Numbered from the stretch's first letter, positions 18,520 to 27,004 are shown. The stretch: DNA of 64,000 nucleotides from Flavobacteriales bacterium (GCA_020635875.1 JACJYY010000004.1:270351-334350), one strand, 5' to 3'. Made by a program: numbers and translations. The notes: a model not told the origin generated them from the letters alone.

Positions 18520-19146
18520 GTGAAGCATTTCGTTTATACAAGTTTATTCCTTTTGATATTGAGCAATCTTCAGGCACAATTATATAGTGAATATGTAAAA
18601 GTTGGTCTCGAAGAATCATTCAATTATTTTGAAATGAGTGGAGACTACAATATTACTCGTGAACACCAATCTAGATTTGGTTATTATTTAGGATTGGTTA
18701 TAGATATTCACGTCAAAGGAAATACCTCCTTTATTACTGGATTAAATTGGATTAAGAGCAATACGCAAAGTGGATCCAATCTATATGACGTAAACACGCA
18801 ATCTGTAATTTTTGTACAGCATAAAAACACCTTTCATTATTTGGGGATTCCTTTAATTGCACAGTACACCTTTGATAACAATATTTTTGTTAATGGAGGT
18901 GCTTTTGTAAATTATCTTTCCAGGTATCAAACTAATGTGAACAACATTGGATTACCTGCACATAACATAAAAAGAGGCAGATTGGACATAGGTGTGTCTG
19001 CTGGTTTTGGTTATAATTTAATTCATACAAGATATACCAATTTGTACATTGCGTTTAGAAACAATCTGGGTCTTAAAAATACAGGTAACCTAGATTTTAA
19101 TATCAACACAATGAATTTAATTACAGGTTGGAAAGTAACAATTTAG
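18520..19146 (+). CDS. Second small outer-membrane beta-barrel protein, GTG start
   Basis: A 208-residue relative of the preceding protein: signal peptide (1-19, ending LQAQ), then barrel strands (RFGYYLGLVIDIHVKG, FHYLGIPLIAQYTFDNNIFVNGGAFVNYL) and an aromatic C-terminal strand region. The two share a layout (long opening strand pair, central FHYxxIPxLIQ-like strand, late GFGYNLIHTRYTNLYIAF), consistent with an old duplication. The start is GTG at 18520; there is no ATG between the previous stop and the signal peptide. It ends 3 nt before the MBOAT gene. Function unknown. Confidence 0.7.
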   Translation: MKHFVYTSLFLLILSNLQAQLYSEYVKVGLEESFNYFEMSGDYNITREHQSRFGYYLGLVIDIHVKGNTSFITGLNWIKSNTQSGSNLYDVNTQSVIFVQHKNTFHYLGIPLIAQYTFDNNIFVNGGAFVNYLSRYQTNVNNIGLPAHNIKRGRLDIGVSAGFGYNLIHTRYTNLYIAFRNNLGLKNTGNLDFNINTMNLITGWKVTI

Positions 19147-19149
19147 CTT

Positions 19150-20586
19150 ATGTTTTTTAATTCGATTGATTTTGCCGTTTTCTTACCAATAGTTTTTATT
19201 CTGTATTGGTTCGTCACACAACGAAACTTGAAGTTGCAAAACTTCCTAATTGTAATTGCTAGTTATTTCTTCTACGGTTGGTGGGATTGGCGGTTTTTAT
19301 CCTTGATTCTTTTTAGCACTTTTGTTGATTATGTAATTGGTTTAAAATTATCTAAAACTGAAAAAACCAGCACAAGAAAGTATCTGCTCTGGACAAGTAT
19401 ACTAGTTAATCTTGGGTTTTTAGGTTTCTTTAAATACTATAATTTCTTTCTGGATAACTTTGTGACTGCCTTCTCCTTTTTTGGCAATCCTATTACTGCT
19501 CAATCCTTAGATATTATATTGCCTGTAGGGATTAGCTTTTATACTTTCCAAACTTTAAGTTATTCCATTGATGTATATAAACGTGAACTGGAACCGACTA
19601 AGGATTTTATTGCTTTTGCGGCATTCGTTAGTTTCTTCCCTCAATTGGTAGCAGGGCCTATTGAACGAGCTGTTAATCTTTTACCGCAGTTCTATACAAA
19701 AAGAACTTTTGAATACCACAAAGCTGTTGATGGATTAAAGCAAATTTTGTGGGGCTTATTCAAAAAAATGGTTATTGCGGACAATTGCGCAGAATTGGTC
19801 AATATTGTTTTTGACAACCCTAGTGAACATTCGGGGAGTACGTTATTATTAGGTGCTATCTTTTTTACCTTTCAAATTTACGGCGATTTCTCTGGTTATT
19901 CTGATATCGCTATTGGCACCTCTCGTCTTTTTGGTTTCAATTTGATGCGCAACTTCGCTTATCCATATTTTTCAAGAGATATCGCTGAGTTTTGGAGACG
20001 ATGGCATATTTCATTGTCCACTTGGTTTAGAGATTATCTGTATATTCCTTTGGGCGGTAGTCGAGGTGGTACATGGATGAAAGTAAGAAATACGTTCATC
20101 ATTTTTATTGTGAGTGGGTTTTGGCATGGAGCAAACTGGACATACGTCATTTGGGGAGCATTAAACGCTTTTTATTTTTTACCTCTTTTGTTGACCAAGA
20201 ATAATAGAAACAACATAGATATTGTTGCAAGTAACAGCATGCTTCCTTCGGTTAAGGAAATGAGTAAAATGCTTTTAACTTTTGGTTTAACTGTCTTTGC
20301 CTGGATTTTCTTTAGAGCGTCATCATTGGATAATGCGATGGAATTTATTTCTCATCTTTTTAGTACTTCACTTTTGAGTAAACCATATATTCCTCATACT
20401 ACAATTTTAAGCTTCTTGGTTATTTTTACCGTCATTGAATGGATAGGTAGAAAAGAAGAGTTTGCCATAGCTACCTTAGGGAATAAATGGCCTAGATATT
20501 TGAGATGGTGTTTATACTATGGAATTATAATAACACTATACCTAAACGGAGGTCAGGAAGAACAGTTTATTTATTTTCAGTTTTAA
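19150..20586 (+). CDS. MBOAT-family membrane O-acyltransferase (AlgI/DltB type)
   Basis: A 478-residue polytopic enzyme of the MBOAT family. Conserved features are FFPQLVAGPIERA (about 168-180), a central cytoplasmic region with FWRRWHISLSTWFRDYLYIPLGG, and GFWHGANWTYVIWGALNAFYF carrying the family's essential histidine. AlgI/DltB/PatA members pass acyl groups, usually acetyl or alanyl, across the membrane to an extracytoplasmic partner that modifies a polysaccharide. The next gene encodes a plausible partner of DltD/AlgJ type. I infer O-acylation of a surface glycan or cell-wall polymer; the target is not visible in this window. Confidence 0.9.
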   Translation: MFFNSIDFAVFLPIVFILYWFVTQRNLKLQNFLIVIASYFFYGWWDWRFLSLILFSTFVDYVIGLKLSKTEKTSTRKYLLWTSILVNLGFLGFFKYYNFFLDNFVTAFSFFGNPITAQSLDIILPVGISFYTFQTLSYSIDVYKRELEPTKDFIAFAAFVSFFPQLVAGPIERAVNLLPQFYTKRTFEYHKAVDGLKQILWGLFKKMVIADNCAELVNIVFDNPSEHSGSTLLLGAIFFTFQIYGDFSGYSDIAIGTSRLFGFNLMRNFAYPYFSRDIAEFWRRWHISLSTWFRDYLYIPLGGSRGGTWMKVRNTFIIFIVSGFWHGANWTYVIWGALNAFYFLPLLLTKNNRNNIDIVASNSMLPSVKEMSKMLLTFGLTVFAWIFFRASSLDNAMEFISHLFSTSLLSKPYIPHTTILSFLVIFTVIEWIGRKEEFAIATLGNKWPRYLRWCLYYGIIITLYLNGGQEEQFIYFQF

Positions 20587-20598
20587 TTTTAAAAAAGT

Positions 20599-21630
20599 AT
20601 GCTCGCTTTTCTTAAAAAAGCAGGATTCTTTTTAAGTCCTATTATCGTTTTTTTGGTTTTTGTAATTTCTTACAATACCATATTGGATCCCTATGGTGTA
20701 ATTCATGGCAACATGGACAATCAAAAAATGGATTGCAATCAACGGTATTTGAAAATCAAACATTTGATTAATAATCCTAAAAAGTACGACAGCTTTTTAT
20801 TTGGTTCTTCTAGAGTATCAAGTGTTGATACCAGAAAAATAGGGTTTGGGAAATGGTATAATATGACTTATAGTGAGGGTCTCCCCTATGAGCATTTGGA
20901 AGACCTAAAACAAATGCTATCGAATGGTATAGAGGTTAAAAACATATTGATTGGTGTTGATGAAATATCTTATTCCTCTCCACCCGAAAGGCATTTAACC
21001 GAATCTCTACGAAAGCCTTATAAATCCGAGTATAATCCACTAATTGATTACTACTTGCTTTTGCCTGATTATGATATCTATAAAAATATCCGAAAGTTTA
21101 AGGACAAAGAATTTTTTATAAAATACGACTTATATGAAACAGGAATTCCTTTTATCAATTTAGGTGTAACTGAGGATCATTGGAAATCAGAGGATCATAC
21201 TACTTCTGACGTATTTGACAAACCGCACCATATGCCGTATTATGTCAATCTTGTAGATCAAACAATTGAAGACTTAAAAGAAATTCAAACGCTCTGCGAA
21301 CAAAACAATATTAGGCTAACTTTATTTGTTAGTCCTATTCATCCAACCACTTATAAGCACATGAATAAGAGTTGGTATTTTTCTTTCATTGAAAAGCTCA
21401 GTCAAATTCAACCTTACTATGATTTTAGTGGATTCAATTCCATGACGTCAAACAATGCCAATTATTTGGAGACTTGTCATTACAGAATGCCTGTTGGAGA
21501 CGAAATGATAGACATTATGTATAATAATGTAAAACCGTATGATGATGGTTTTGGGCAAACCGTAAATACCAGCAACATAAGCTTGGTAATCCAACAAAAA
21601 AAAGCTGATTTAGAAAATAATCAAAAATGA
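20599..21630 (+). CDS. DltD/AlgJ-like (SGNH-type) partner of the MBOAT enzyme
   Basis: A 343-residue protein with one N-terminal membrane anchor (about 8-30) and an extracytoplasmic domain. The fold clue is FLFGSSRVSSVD (GSSR at 69-72), the nucleophile-loop pattern of SGNH/DltD-like proteins, and a C-terminal ETCHYRMPVGDEM (around residue 290), where SGNH enzymes normally have DxxH; here the acid position is Glu. It starts 12 nt after the MBOAT gene. In alginate and D-alanine systems such a protein completes acyl transfer outside the membrane. Role inferred from fold pattern and pairing. Confidence 0.72.
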   Translation: MLAFLKKAGFFLSPIIVFLVFVISYNTILDPYGVIHGNMDNQKMDCNQRYLKIKHLINNPKKYDSFLFGSSRVSSVDTRKIGFGKWYNMTYSEGLPYEHLEDLKQMLSNGIEVKNILIGVDEISYSSPPERHLTESLRKPYKSEYNPLIDYYLLLPDYDIYKNIRKFKDKEFFIKYDLYETGIPFINLGVTEDHWKSEDHTTSDVFDKPHHMPYYVNLVDQTIEDLKEIQTLCEQNNIRLTLFVSPIHPTTYKHMNKSWYFSFIEKLSQIQPYYDFSGFNSMTSNNANYLETCHYRMPVGDEMIDIMYNNVKPYDDGFGQTVNTSNISLVIQQKKADLENNQK

Positions 21631-22103
21631 AAGCAGCTTCCGCTAAAGAAATAAAAGACGAACTAAAGCACTCTTCACAACAAGAATTGGTAGATTTGTG
21701 TCTTCACTTGTCTCGTTTTAAAAAAGAGAATAAAGAACTCCTTACCTATCTATTATTCGAAGCGCATGATGAAGAAGCTTTTATTGAGGGCGTTAAGTCC
21801 GAGATAGATGAATGGTTTGAAGCTATTAATACTTCGAGTTATTTTTTTATCCGTAAAAGTGTTCGAAAGATTCTTTCTCAAATCAAAAAACATATCCGAT
21901 ATTCTAAAAAGACAGAAACAGAGATTGAACTACTACTCTACTTTTGTGTTAAACTAAAAGAACTCAAACCTTCGTATAAAAACAATAAAGTCTTAGTCAA
22001 TACTTTTGAGAGGCAATTGGTATTAGTTCAAAAGAAAATGGCATCCCTTCATGAAGATTTACAGTACGACTATTTGCAAGAACTTTCTCACCTAAAACGC
22101 TAA
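21627..22103 (+). CDS. Hypothetical helical protein coupled to the MBOAT pair
   Basis: A 158-residue soluble, charged protein predicted to be all helical, with no signal peptide or motif I recognise. It overlaps the stop of the DltD/AlgJ-like gene by four bases (ATGA), the arrangement of translational coupling. Its sequence is rich in Lys, Glu and Leu (for example EIELLLYFCVKLKELKP at about 111-127). It may be cytoplasmic and regulatory, or unrelated to acylation and merely last in the operon. Function unknown. Confidence 0.65.
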   Translation: MKAASAKEIKDELKHSSQQELVDLCLHLSRFKKENKELLTYLLFEAHDEEAFIEGVKSEIDEWFEAINTSSYFFIRKSVRKILSQIKKHIRYSKKTETEIELLLYFCVKLKELKPSYKNNKVLVNTFERQLVLVQKKMASLHEDLQYDYLQELSHLKR

Positions 22104-22104
22104 T

Positions 22105-22124
22105 ACCCCAAACGGGTATATTTG
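22105..22124 (+). promoter_or_regulatory. Promoter of the TauE gene with overlapping inverted repeat
   Basis: TATATTTG at 22117-22124 is an exact -7 element 26 bp before the ATG. Its first bases overlap the right arm of the inverted repeat TACCC-CAAAC-GGGTA just upstream, so a repressor site is possible. No -33 TTG is at ideal distance. Confidence 0.4.
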
Positions 22125-22149
22125 AAACAAAAACAACTAAATTTACCTA

Positions 22150-22980
22150 ATGGAAATTTTTAATGTTTACTATATAGTTGCAGGAGCTATTGCTGGTTTA
22201 CTTGCTGGTCTTTTTGGAGTTGGTGGTGGTATGATCATAGTACCTTCATTGATTTATATTTTTAAAACACAAGGCTTTCCTGAAGCTGCACTTACTCATG
22301 TTGGTGTTGGAACTTCATTGGCAACAATAATTGTCACATCTATTAGTTCCCTTAGAGCACATCACAAAAAAGGAGGCGTTAATTGGAACGTCTGGAAACG
22401 AATGGCGCCAGGATTGGTAGCTGGTTCGCTGATTGGTGCTGGGATTGCATCTATCATTCGAGGAAACTCCTTACAGACTATAATTGGTATGGGGGCCTTT
22501 TTAGTAGGACTAAAAATGCTTTTTATGAAAAACAAAGCTTTAGAAGAAAACGATTTTAGTAGACTACCATCCCCTATTGGACAAACCGGATTAGGTGGTT
22601 TTATTGGAATTGTATCTGCTATTTTTGGTATAGGTGGAGGCACATTAACAGTACCACTTTTGAGTCATTATGGATTAAAAATTCAAAATGCAGTTGGAAC
22701 TTCTGCTGCTTGTGGTTTACCTATTGCAGTTTCTGGCGCTTTAGGTTTTCTCATCTTTGGACAATTCATTGATTCAAATGTGAAAGACGCATTACCTAAT
22801 GGAGTGTTCGGTTTTGTGCATGTCTATGCTTTTATAAGTGTCAGTCTGGCAAGTTTTTTCACAGCACCACTCGGCGCCAAATTAGCCCACGTATTACCTG
22901 CAACAACATTAAAAAAAGCTTTTGCAGTATTATTACTGTTCGTAGGAATTAAGCTTATATGGAATTCGAATATTTTGTGA
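22150..22980 (+). CDS. TauE/SafE-family permease
   Basis: A 276-residue polytopic membrane protein of the TauE/SafE (sulfite exporter) family. It shows the internal duplication typical of the family: GLLAGLFGVGGGMIIVPSLIY in the first helix pair and GIVSAIFGIGGGTLTVPLLSHY in the second half, each with the glycine-rich FGxGGG motif. Members move sulfite, sulfoacetate, taurine-derived or other small organosulfur anions. It is a single gene with its own promoter and possible operator. Substrate cannot be told. Confidence 0.85.
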   Translation: MEIFNVYYIVAGAIAGLLAGLFGVGGGMIIVPSLIYIFKTQGFPEAALTHVGVGTSLATIIVTSISSLRAHHKKGGVNWNVWKRMAPGLVAGSLIGAGIASIIRGNSLQTIIGMGAFLVGLKMLFMKNKALEENDFSRLPSPIGQTGLGGFIGIVSAIFGIGGGTLTVPLLSHYGLKIQNAVGTSAACGLPIAVSGALGFLIFGQFIDSNVKDALPNGVFGFVHVYAFISVSLASFFTAPLGAKLAHVLPATTLKKAFAVLLLFVGIKLIWNSNIL

Positions 22981-23051
22981 TTCAACACCCTCTCCCACCT
23001 ACACAATAAATAAATCATATAGAATAATAGAAAAATCTTTCTATACAATAG

Positions 23052-23063
23052 TTGTATGTACAA
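23052..23063. promoter_or_regulatory. Upstream MarR-type operator (imperfect palindrome TTGTATGTACAA)
   Basis: An imperfect inverted repeat that overlaps the -33 element. Its half-site TTGTA/TACAA is the same as in the perfect palindrome 27 bp downstream. Likely bound by the MarR protein encoded just downstream (inferred). Confidence 0.6.
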
Positions 23064-23081
23064 GTTTAGCATATACATTTG
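23052..23081 (+). promoter_or_regulatory. Promoter of the marR-nitroreductase unit
   Basis: TTG at 23052-23054 and TACATTTG at 23074-23081 are separated by 19 bp, an exact fit to the Bacteroidota -33/-7 consensus (TTG N19-21 TAnnTTTG). The ATG of the MarR gene is 26 bp downstream. Confidence 0.75.
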
Positions 23082-23092
23082 TATATACAAAT
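23077..23092. promoter_or_regulatory. Downstream MarR-type operator (perfect palindrome ATTTGTATATACAAAT)
   Basis: A perfect 16-bp palindrome overlapping the end of the -7 element. Occupation would block RNA polymerase. MarR repressors usually bind 16-20 bp palindromes in their own promoter, so autoregulation is expected. Confidence 0.75.
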
Positions 23093-23107
23093 TATGTAGA
23101 GACAAAT

Positions 23108-23557
23108 ATGACATTTGAAGAATTAGTAAAATCAAAAGAAGTGGACGTGCGTAAACGAGCTGTTATCAGTATTGTTTACACTCAAAACATTCTAGGAGAT
23201 AAATTAAATGAAATGCTTAAGCCCTATGACTTGTCACCTGAACAGTTTAACGTGTTACGAATTTTAAGAGGAAATAAGGGGAAACCTGCTAATATGAGTA
23301 CCATTCAGGAACGAATGATTGCTAAAACGAGTAATACCACACGATTAATCGATAAACTTTTAGCAAAGGATTTGGTATCACGTCAAGTATGTCCCAATAA
23401 TCGTAGAAAAATGGAGGTTAATATTACAGATAAAGGGCTATCCCTCCTTCTTGAAATTGATCCCAAAATGAATAAACATGAAGAAAGCTCTACCCGCAAT
23501 CTAACACAAAAAGAACTAGAACAGTTAATAGACCTACTAGATAAAATTAGAAACTAA
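23108..23557 (+). CDS. MarR-family transcriptional regulator
   Basis: A 149-residue winged-helix regulator. The recognition region is STIQERMIAKTSNTTRLIDKLLAKDLVSRQVCPNNRRKMEVNITDKG (about 75-121), which has the MarR helix-turn-helix and the conserved wing (RRKMEVNITDKG). A cysteine (Cys97 region, RQVCPNN) lies just before the wing and could be redox-sensitive, though this is not shown. It is followed 5 nt later by a nitroreductase gene and then YceI, and preceded by two palindromic operators. A repressor of this stress-type group is the likely role. Confidence 0.88.
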   Translation: MTFEELVKSKEVDVRKRAVISIVYTQNILGDKLNEMLKPYDLSPEQFNVLRILRGNKGKPANMSTIQERMIAKTSNTTRLIDKLLAKDLVSRQVCPNNRRKMEVNITDKGLSLLLEIDPKMNKHEESSTRNLTQKELEQLIDLLDKIRN

Positions 23558-23562
23558 ACAAA

Positions 23563-24192
23563 ATGAATTTTATAGAAAATCAAAATTGGCGTTACGCTAC
23601 TAAAAAATTTGATGCTTCTAAAATAGTTGCTTCAAAAGATATTGACTTTTTAAAAGAAGCGGTTCGCTTGGCTGCCACTTCTTATGGGTTGCAACCTTTT
23701 CAGGTATTGATTATTGAAACCCAAGAAATTAAAGAGCAATTAAAATCGGCTTCATGGGGTCAGTCACAAATCACAGATGCATCTCATGTATTTGTTTTTG
23801 CTAATAAAACCGAAATATCAGATGAGTTTGTGGATGATTATATTAAAAACACCTCTGAAACGCGTGATATTGCTATCGAAAATCTGAAACAGTATGGTGG
23901 TTTTGTTAAAAAGACTATTGCTAAAATGGATTCAGAAACTTTGAGTAATTGGACATCTAAACAAACGTATATCGCTTTGGGTAATTTATTGAACGCTGCC
24001 GCAGAAATTAAGGTAGATACAACTCCAATTGAAGGATTTGACTCTAAACAGTACAATGAAATTTTGGGCTTGACCCAAAAAGACTTGAACGCTACAGTTG
24101 TTGCTGCTGTGGGTTATCGCTCAGAAGAAGATAATACGCAACACCTAGGAAAAATCAGACGTACAACAGAAGAATTATTTATCACTTTATAA
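23563..24192 (+). CDS. NAD(P)H-dependent nitroreductase-family oxidoreductase
   Basis: A 209-residue flavoenzyme of the nitroreductase family, NfnB/YdgI-like. The N-terminus WRYATKKFDASK and the following LAATSYGLQPFQVLIIETQEIKEQL (about 39-63) are typical of the FMN-binding half; SKQTYIALGNLLNAAAEIKVDTTPIEGFD (about 128-156) is the second conserved part. Such enzymes reduce quinones, nitro compounds or flavins. It directly follows the MarR gene (5 nt) and precedes YceI, so it is probably MarR-controlled. Natural substrate unknown. Confidence 0.88.
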   Translation: MNFIENQNWRYATKKFDASKIVASKDIDFLKEAVRLAATSYGLQPFQVLIIETQEIKEQLKSASWGQSQITDASHVFVFANKTEISDEFVDDYIKNTSETRDIAIENLKQYGGFVKKTIAKMDSETLSNWTSKQTYIALGNLLNAAAEIKVDTTPIEGFDSKQYNEILGLTQKDLNATVVAAVGYRSEEDNTQHLGKIRRTTEELFITL

Positions 24193-24225
24193 TAGAAACA
24201 ATTAACAAACACTAAAATTTTAATT

Positions 24226-24798
24226 ATGAAAAATGTAAAAACAGCTTTATTAGCATTATTCGTTGCCGCAGGAACTTTAACTGCAACAGCACAAAACGTT
24301 ACCAAAGAAGTAAAAGCAGCCGAAAGCAAAGTCAACTGGAAAGCCTACAAAGTAACGGGATCTCATGAAGGAGATGTAAAACTTCAAAGTGGTACACTTG
24401 TATTTAATGGTGACAAATTAGTTGGAGGAACGTTTGTTGTAGATATGACAACCATCAACACTACAGACATGTCTGGAGAATACAAAAATAAACTAGATGG
24501 TCACTTGAAGTCGGATGATTTTTTTGGTGTGGCCAAATTTCCAACATCAAAACTACTTATTAAAACAGCTACGGCTAAATCTAAAAATGCCTACACAGTT
24601 ACAGGTGACTTGACTATAAAAGGAAAAACCTTACCTATTACTTTCGAAATGGCAGTATATGGAAGTAAAGCAAATGCTACTCTGAAAGTGGATCGTACAA
24701 AATACGATGTTAGATATGGATCAGGAAGTTTCTTTGATGGATTAGGCGACAAAACAATCTATGATGAGTTTGATTTAGTCGTTGACTTACAGTTCTAA
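24226..24798 (+). CDS. YceI-family periplasmic protein
   Basis: A 190-residue secreted protein: signal peptide 1-22 (ending TATAQ) and a lipocalin-like YceI domain over the rest, with SKVNWKAYKVTGSHEGDVKLQSG, GTFVVDMTTINTTDM, HLKSDDFFGVAKFPTSKL and YTVTGDLTIKGKTLPITFEM. YceI proteins bind isoprenoid or other amphiphilic ligands in the periplasm and are induced by acid or redox stress in some bacteria. It is third after marR and the nitroreductase and is followed by an intrinsic terminator. Confidence 0.9.
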   Translation: MKNVKTALLALFVAAGTLTATAQNVTKEVKAAESKVNWKAYKVTGSHEGDVKLQSGTLVFNGDKLVGGTFVVDMTTINTTDMSGEYKNKLDGHLKSDDFFGVAKFPTSKLLIKTATAKSKNAYTVTGDLTIKGKTLPITFEMAVYGSKANATLKVDRTKYDVRYGSGSFFDGLGDKTIYDEFDLVVDLQF

Positions 24799-24822
24799 CA
24801 AAACAAACTGCTCATCAAGGAG

Positions 24823-24855
24823 AATCCCCTGCACTATGTGTGGGGGATTTTTTTT
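24823..24855 (+). terminator. Intrinsic terminator after yceI
   Basis: Stem AATCCCC/GGGGATT (24823-24829 with 24843-24849), inner CAC/GTG pairing, and a run of eight T residues directly after. It closes the marR-nitroreductase-yceI unit. Confidence 0.85.
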
Positions 24856-24935
24856 GTTTAATTCGTTAAAAAATAATTTGATTATGGAGTATTATTTTTA
24901 GAAATTAGTGAACTAATCTTAAAAACAAATTCCCC

Positions 24936-25280
24936 ATGACATTAGCTCAATTAAAAGACAAATTAGCCTCAAACCCAAGTAGCATTGAATTTGATGAAGT
25001 AATCACACTAATAGGAGATTTGTACAATTTTACACCGACTGCTTTCAAGAATGGAGATACTAGCAATGATGCTGGTCAAAATAACGGATCTTGTAAATTA
25101 TTTGCTTTTGCTAAAGATCAAAACTTCTCAAAAGAAGATACCTTAGCATGTTTTGGAATTTATTACCATAAGTTTGTTCTGGAAAATCCAGGAGGTAACG
25201 ACCATCAAAACATTCGTAATTTCATGAAATACGGTTGGGGCGGAATCCAATTTCAAGGACAACCTTTACAAGCTAAGTAG
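24936..25280 (+). CDS. HopJ-type III effector family protein
   Basis: A 114-residue small cytoplasmic protein of the HopJ family. Diagnostic stretches are FDEVITLIGDLYNFTPTAFKNGD (about 19-41), GQNNGSCKLFAFAKDQNFSKEDTLACFG (about 48-75) and ENPGGNDHQNIRNFMKYGW (about 83-101). The name comes from Pseudomonas, but homologues are widespread in non-pathogenic marine bacteria without type III secretion, so effector function is not implied. It overlaps the GTG start of the DUF202 gene by one base. Confidence 0.85.
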   Translation: MTLAQLKDKLASNPSSIEFDEVITLIGDLYNFTPTAFKNGDTSNDAGQNNGSCKLFAFAKDQNFSKEDTLACFGIYYHKFVLENPGGNDHQNIRNFMKYGWGGIQFQGQPLQAK

Positions 25281-25540
25281 TGAATAAGTTTAATGAAATA
25301 AGCAGGTCCGATTTATTAGCCATTGAACGTACTCGTTTAGCTAATGAACGGACTTTCTTGGCTTATTTCAGAACTTTTATCGTTTTTCTAAGTTCTGGAT
25401 TTGCTATTTTCAAAATCGAAATATTCAGTAGCCTCAAGAGTCTAGGTTATTTTTTTATCGGAGTTTCTTTCGCGCTGTTAATTATGGGAATCGCTCGATT
25501 CTTATATGTAAAAAGACAAATCAAAAAGTCTTATTACTAG
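25280..25540 (+). CDS. DUF202 (YidH-like) membrane protein, GTG start
   Basis: An 86-residue protein with two membrane segments (about 33-50 and 55-75). It carries the DUF202/YidH signature LLAIERTRLANERTFLAYFR at residues 11-30. The start is GTG at 25280, sharing its G with the last base of the HopJ stop codon (TAGTG), so translation is coupled. It converges on the amylase gene with a three-base gap. Function of the family is unknown. Confidence 0.82.
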   Translation: MNKFNEISRSDLLAIERTRLANERTFLAYFRTFIVFLSSGFAIFKIEIFSSLKSLGYFFIGVSFALLIMGIARFLYVKRQIKKSYY

Positions 25541-25543
25541 CTC

Positions 25544-26884
25544 CTATTTTATCTTAACCAATACCTTATACTCATAAGGTTGTAACATAAATTTAGTGGA
25601 TTTAGTTATATCCAAATCTTTTCTTTTAAAAAGATCTCTATACTTACCTTCAATTCCTTTTGTATTTATTTTTGTATCAACGTACTCCGTTGACATATTA
25701 GCAACAACCACTACTCTATCACCGTTTTTTTGTCTGTAGAAAGCAAACACATTATCATCTTTGGACTCTAATTGAACCATTCGACCACCGTATTTACCAT
25801 TCCATAAGGCCTGGTTTTTATGTTTTAAATCGAATAACTTTTTATACAGACCTAAATTCTTATGTGCTCTCCATTCGATTTGATCTTTTTCAAAGAATTT
25901 CAAAGATTTGCTATTCCCAGCTTCTTGTCCAGAGTAAACCAATGGCATACCATCCATTAAGGCCGACAATACAATAGCTGTTTCATAAAAGTTGCCAAAG
26001 TTTTCTTGCGGTGTACCGTCCCATGAATTTTTGTCATGATTATCCGTAAATAGCATTTTATAATGCTCCGTAGGAAATTCGGAATTATGCTTTGCTAACC
26101 ATGTTGATACAATTTTATTAGTACTATGCGCTTCATCTTTATTCACATGCATAGATTCGTATAAATCCCAATCATAAACCATATCAAATGCCTCAAAATA
26201 CTTTGATGAATTGCCTTCCGCTAACATAAAAACTTGCTTTATTTTTTCGATTTCTTTTCGAGCATCTATCCAAAAATCTAAAGGCACCATTTCTGCAACA
26301 TCACAACGATAACCATCAATATTGGTTTCTTTAACCCAATACACTAATGCATCCGTCATAGCTTGGCGCAAACCTGGCTCATCATAATTAAGGTCAGCTA
26401 CATCGTACCAATCCGTTCCAGGAACAGTAATCGGGGCGTTTCCTTTTTCGTCTTTCGTGTAAAACTCAATATTACTATCCACCCAAACATTATCAGGCGC
26501 AGAATGATTGGCAACCCAATCAATGATAACTTTTAAATCCAAATCATGAGCTGTATTGACTAATGATTTGAACTCTTCTAATGTTCCAAATTTTGGGTTA
26601 ACCGCCGAATAATCTTTTACTGCATAATAACTCCCTTCACCTCCCTTACGATTCTTTTCTCCAATCGGATGAATAGGCATTAACCAGATAATATCAATAC
26701 CCATCATTTTTAGTTGTGGTAAGCGTTTTTCTACCTCTGCAAACGTTCCCTCTTTGGAATATTGTCTAATATTTACTTCGTAAATCGTTGCGTTTTTTGA
26801 CCATTCAGGTGTTGTGAATTGTCTTTCTTGGGCAATGCCATTTGTTGAACACAATGCGAAAAGTATAAGTAGATAGTTCTTCAT
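25544..26884 (-). CDS. Secreted GH13 alpha-amylase family enzyme
   Basis: A 446-residue GH13 glycoside hydrolase with a signal peptide (1-18, ending NGIAQ). Conserved region I is VIIDWVANHS, region II is GYRCDVAEMVP with the Asp nucleophile, region III is FMLAEGN with the acid/base Glu, and region IV is LFTDNHDKN with the transition-state Asp. All catalytic residues are intact. The length fits a single catalytic domain plus a short C-terminal beta domain. It acts on alpha-glucans outside the inner membrane and may feed the GlgE-type glucan operon 20 kb away, but it stands alone here. Exact specificity is not clear. Confidence 0.88.
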   Translation of the reverse strand: MKNYLLILFALCSTNGIAQERQFTTPEWSKNATIYEVNIRQYSKEGTFAEVEKRLPQLKMMGIDIIWLMPIHPIGEKNRKGGEGSYYAVKDYSAVNPKFGTLEEFKSLVNTAHDLDLKVIIDWVANHSAPDNVWVDSNIEFYTKDEKGNAPITVPGTDWYDVADLNYDEPGLRQAMTDALVYWVKETNIDGYRCDVAEMVPLDFWIDARKEIEKIKQVFMLAEGNSSKYFEAFDMVYDWDLYESMHVNKDEAHSTNKIVSTWLAKHNSEFPTEHYKMLFTDNHDKNSWDGTPQENFGNFYETAIVLSALMDGMPLVYSGQEAGNSKSLKFFEKDQIEWRAHKNLGLYKKLFDLKHKNQALWNGKYGGRMVQLESKDDNVFAFYRQKNGDRVVVVANMSTEYVDTKINTKGIEGKYRDLFKRKDLDITKSTKFMLQPYEYKVLVKIK

Positions 26885-26956
26885 TTTTACACTATTAAGA
26901 ACATAAAAGTACTAAAATTAAAGTTTGGTTATTTATTAATTGAATGTAATTTGTGC

Positions 26957-26987
26957 TTGAATAATAAATCTAATCCTCTTATATTTG
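26957..26987 (+). promoter_or_regulatory. trp operon promoter
   Basis: TTG at 26957-26959 and TATATTTG at 26980-26987 with 20 bp between them, an exact Bacteroidota -33/-7 match. Transcription would start about 10 bp before the leader peptide gene. Confidence 0.8.
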
Positions 26988-27004
26988 TAACTCAAAACAG
27001 GAAA

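Noticed and set aside
24936..25280. Evidence for a type III secretion effector
   Set aside because: HopJ homologues are widespread in bacteria without type III secretion, and no secretion genes are in the window.
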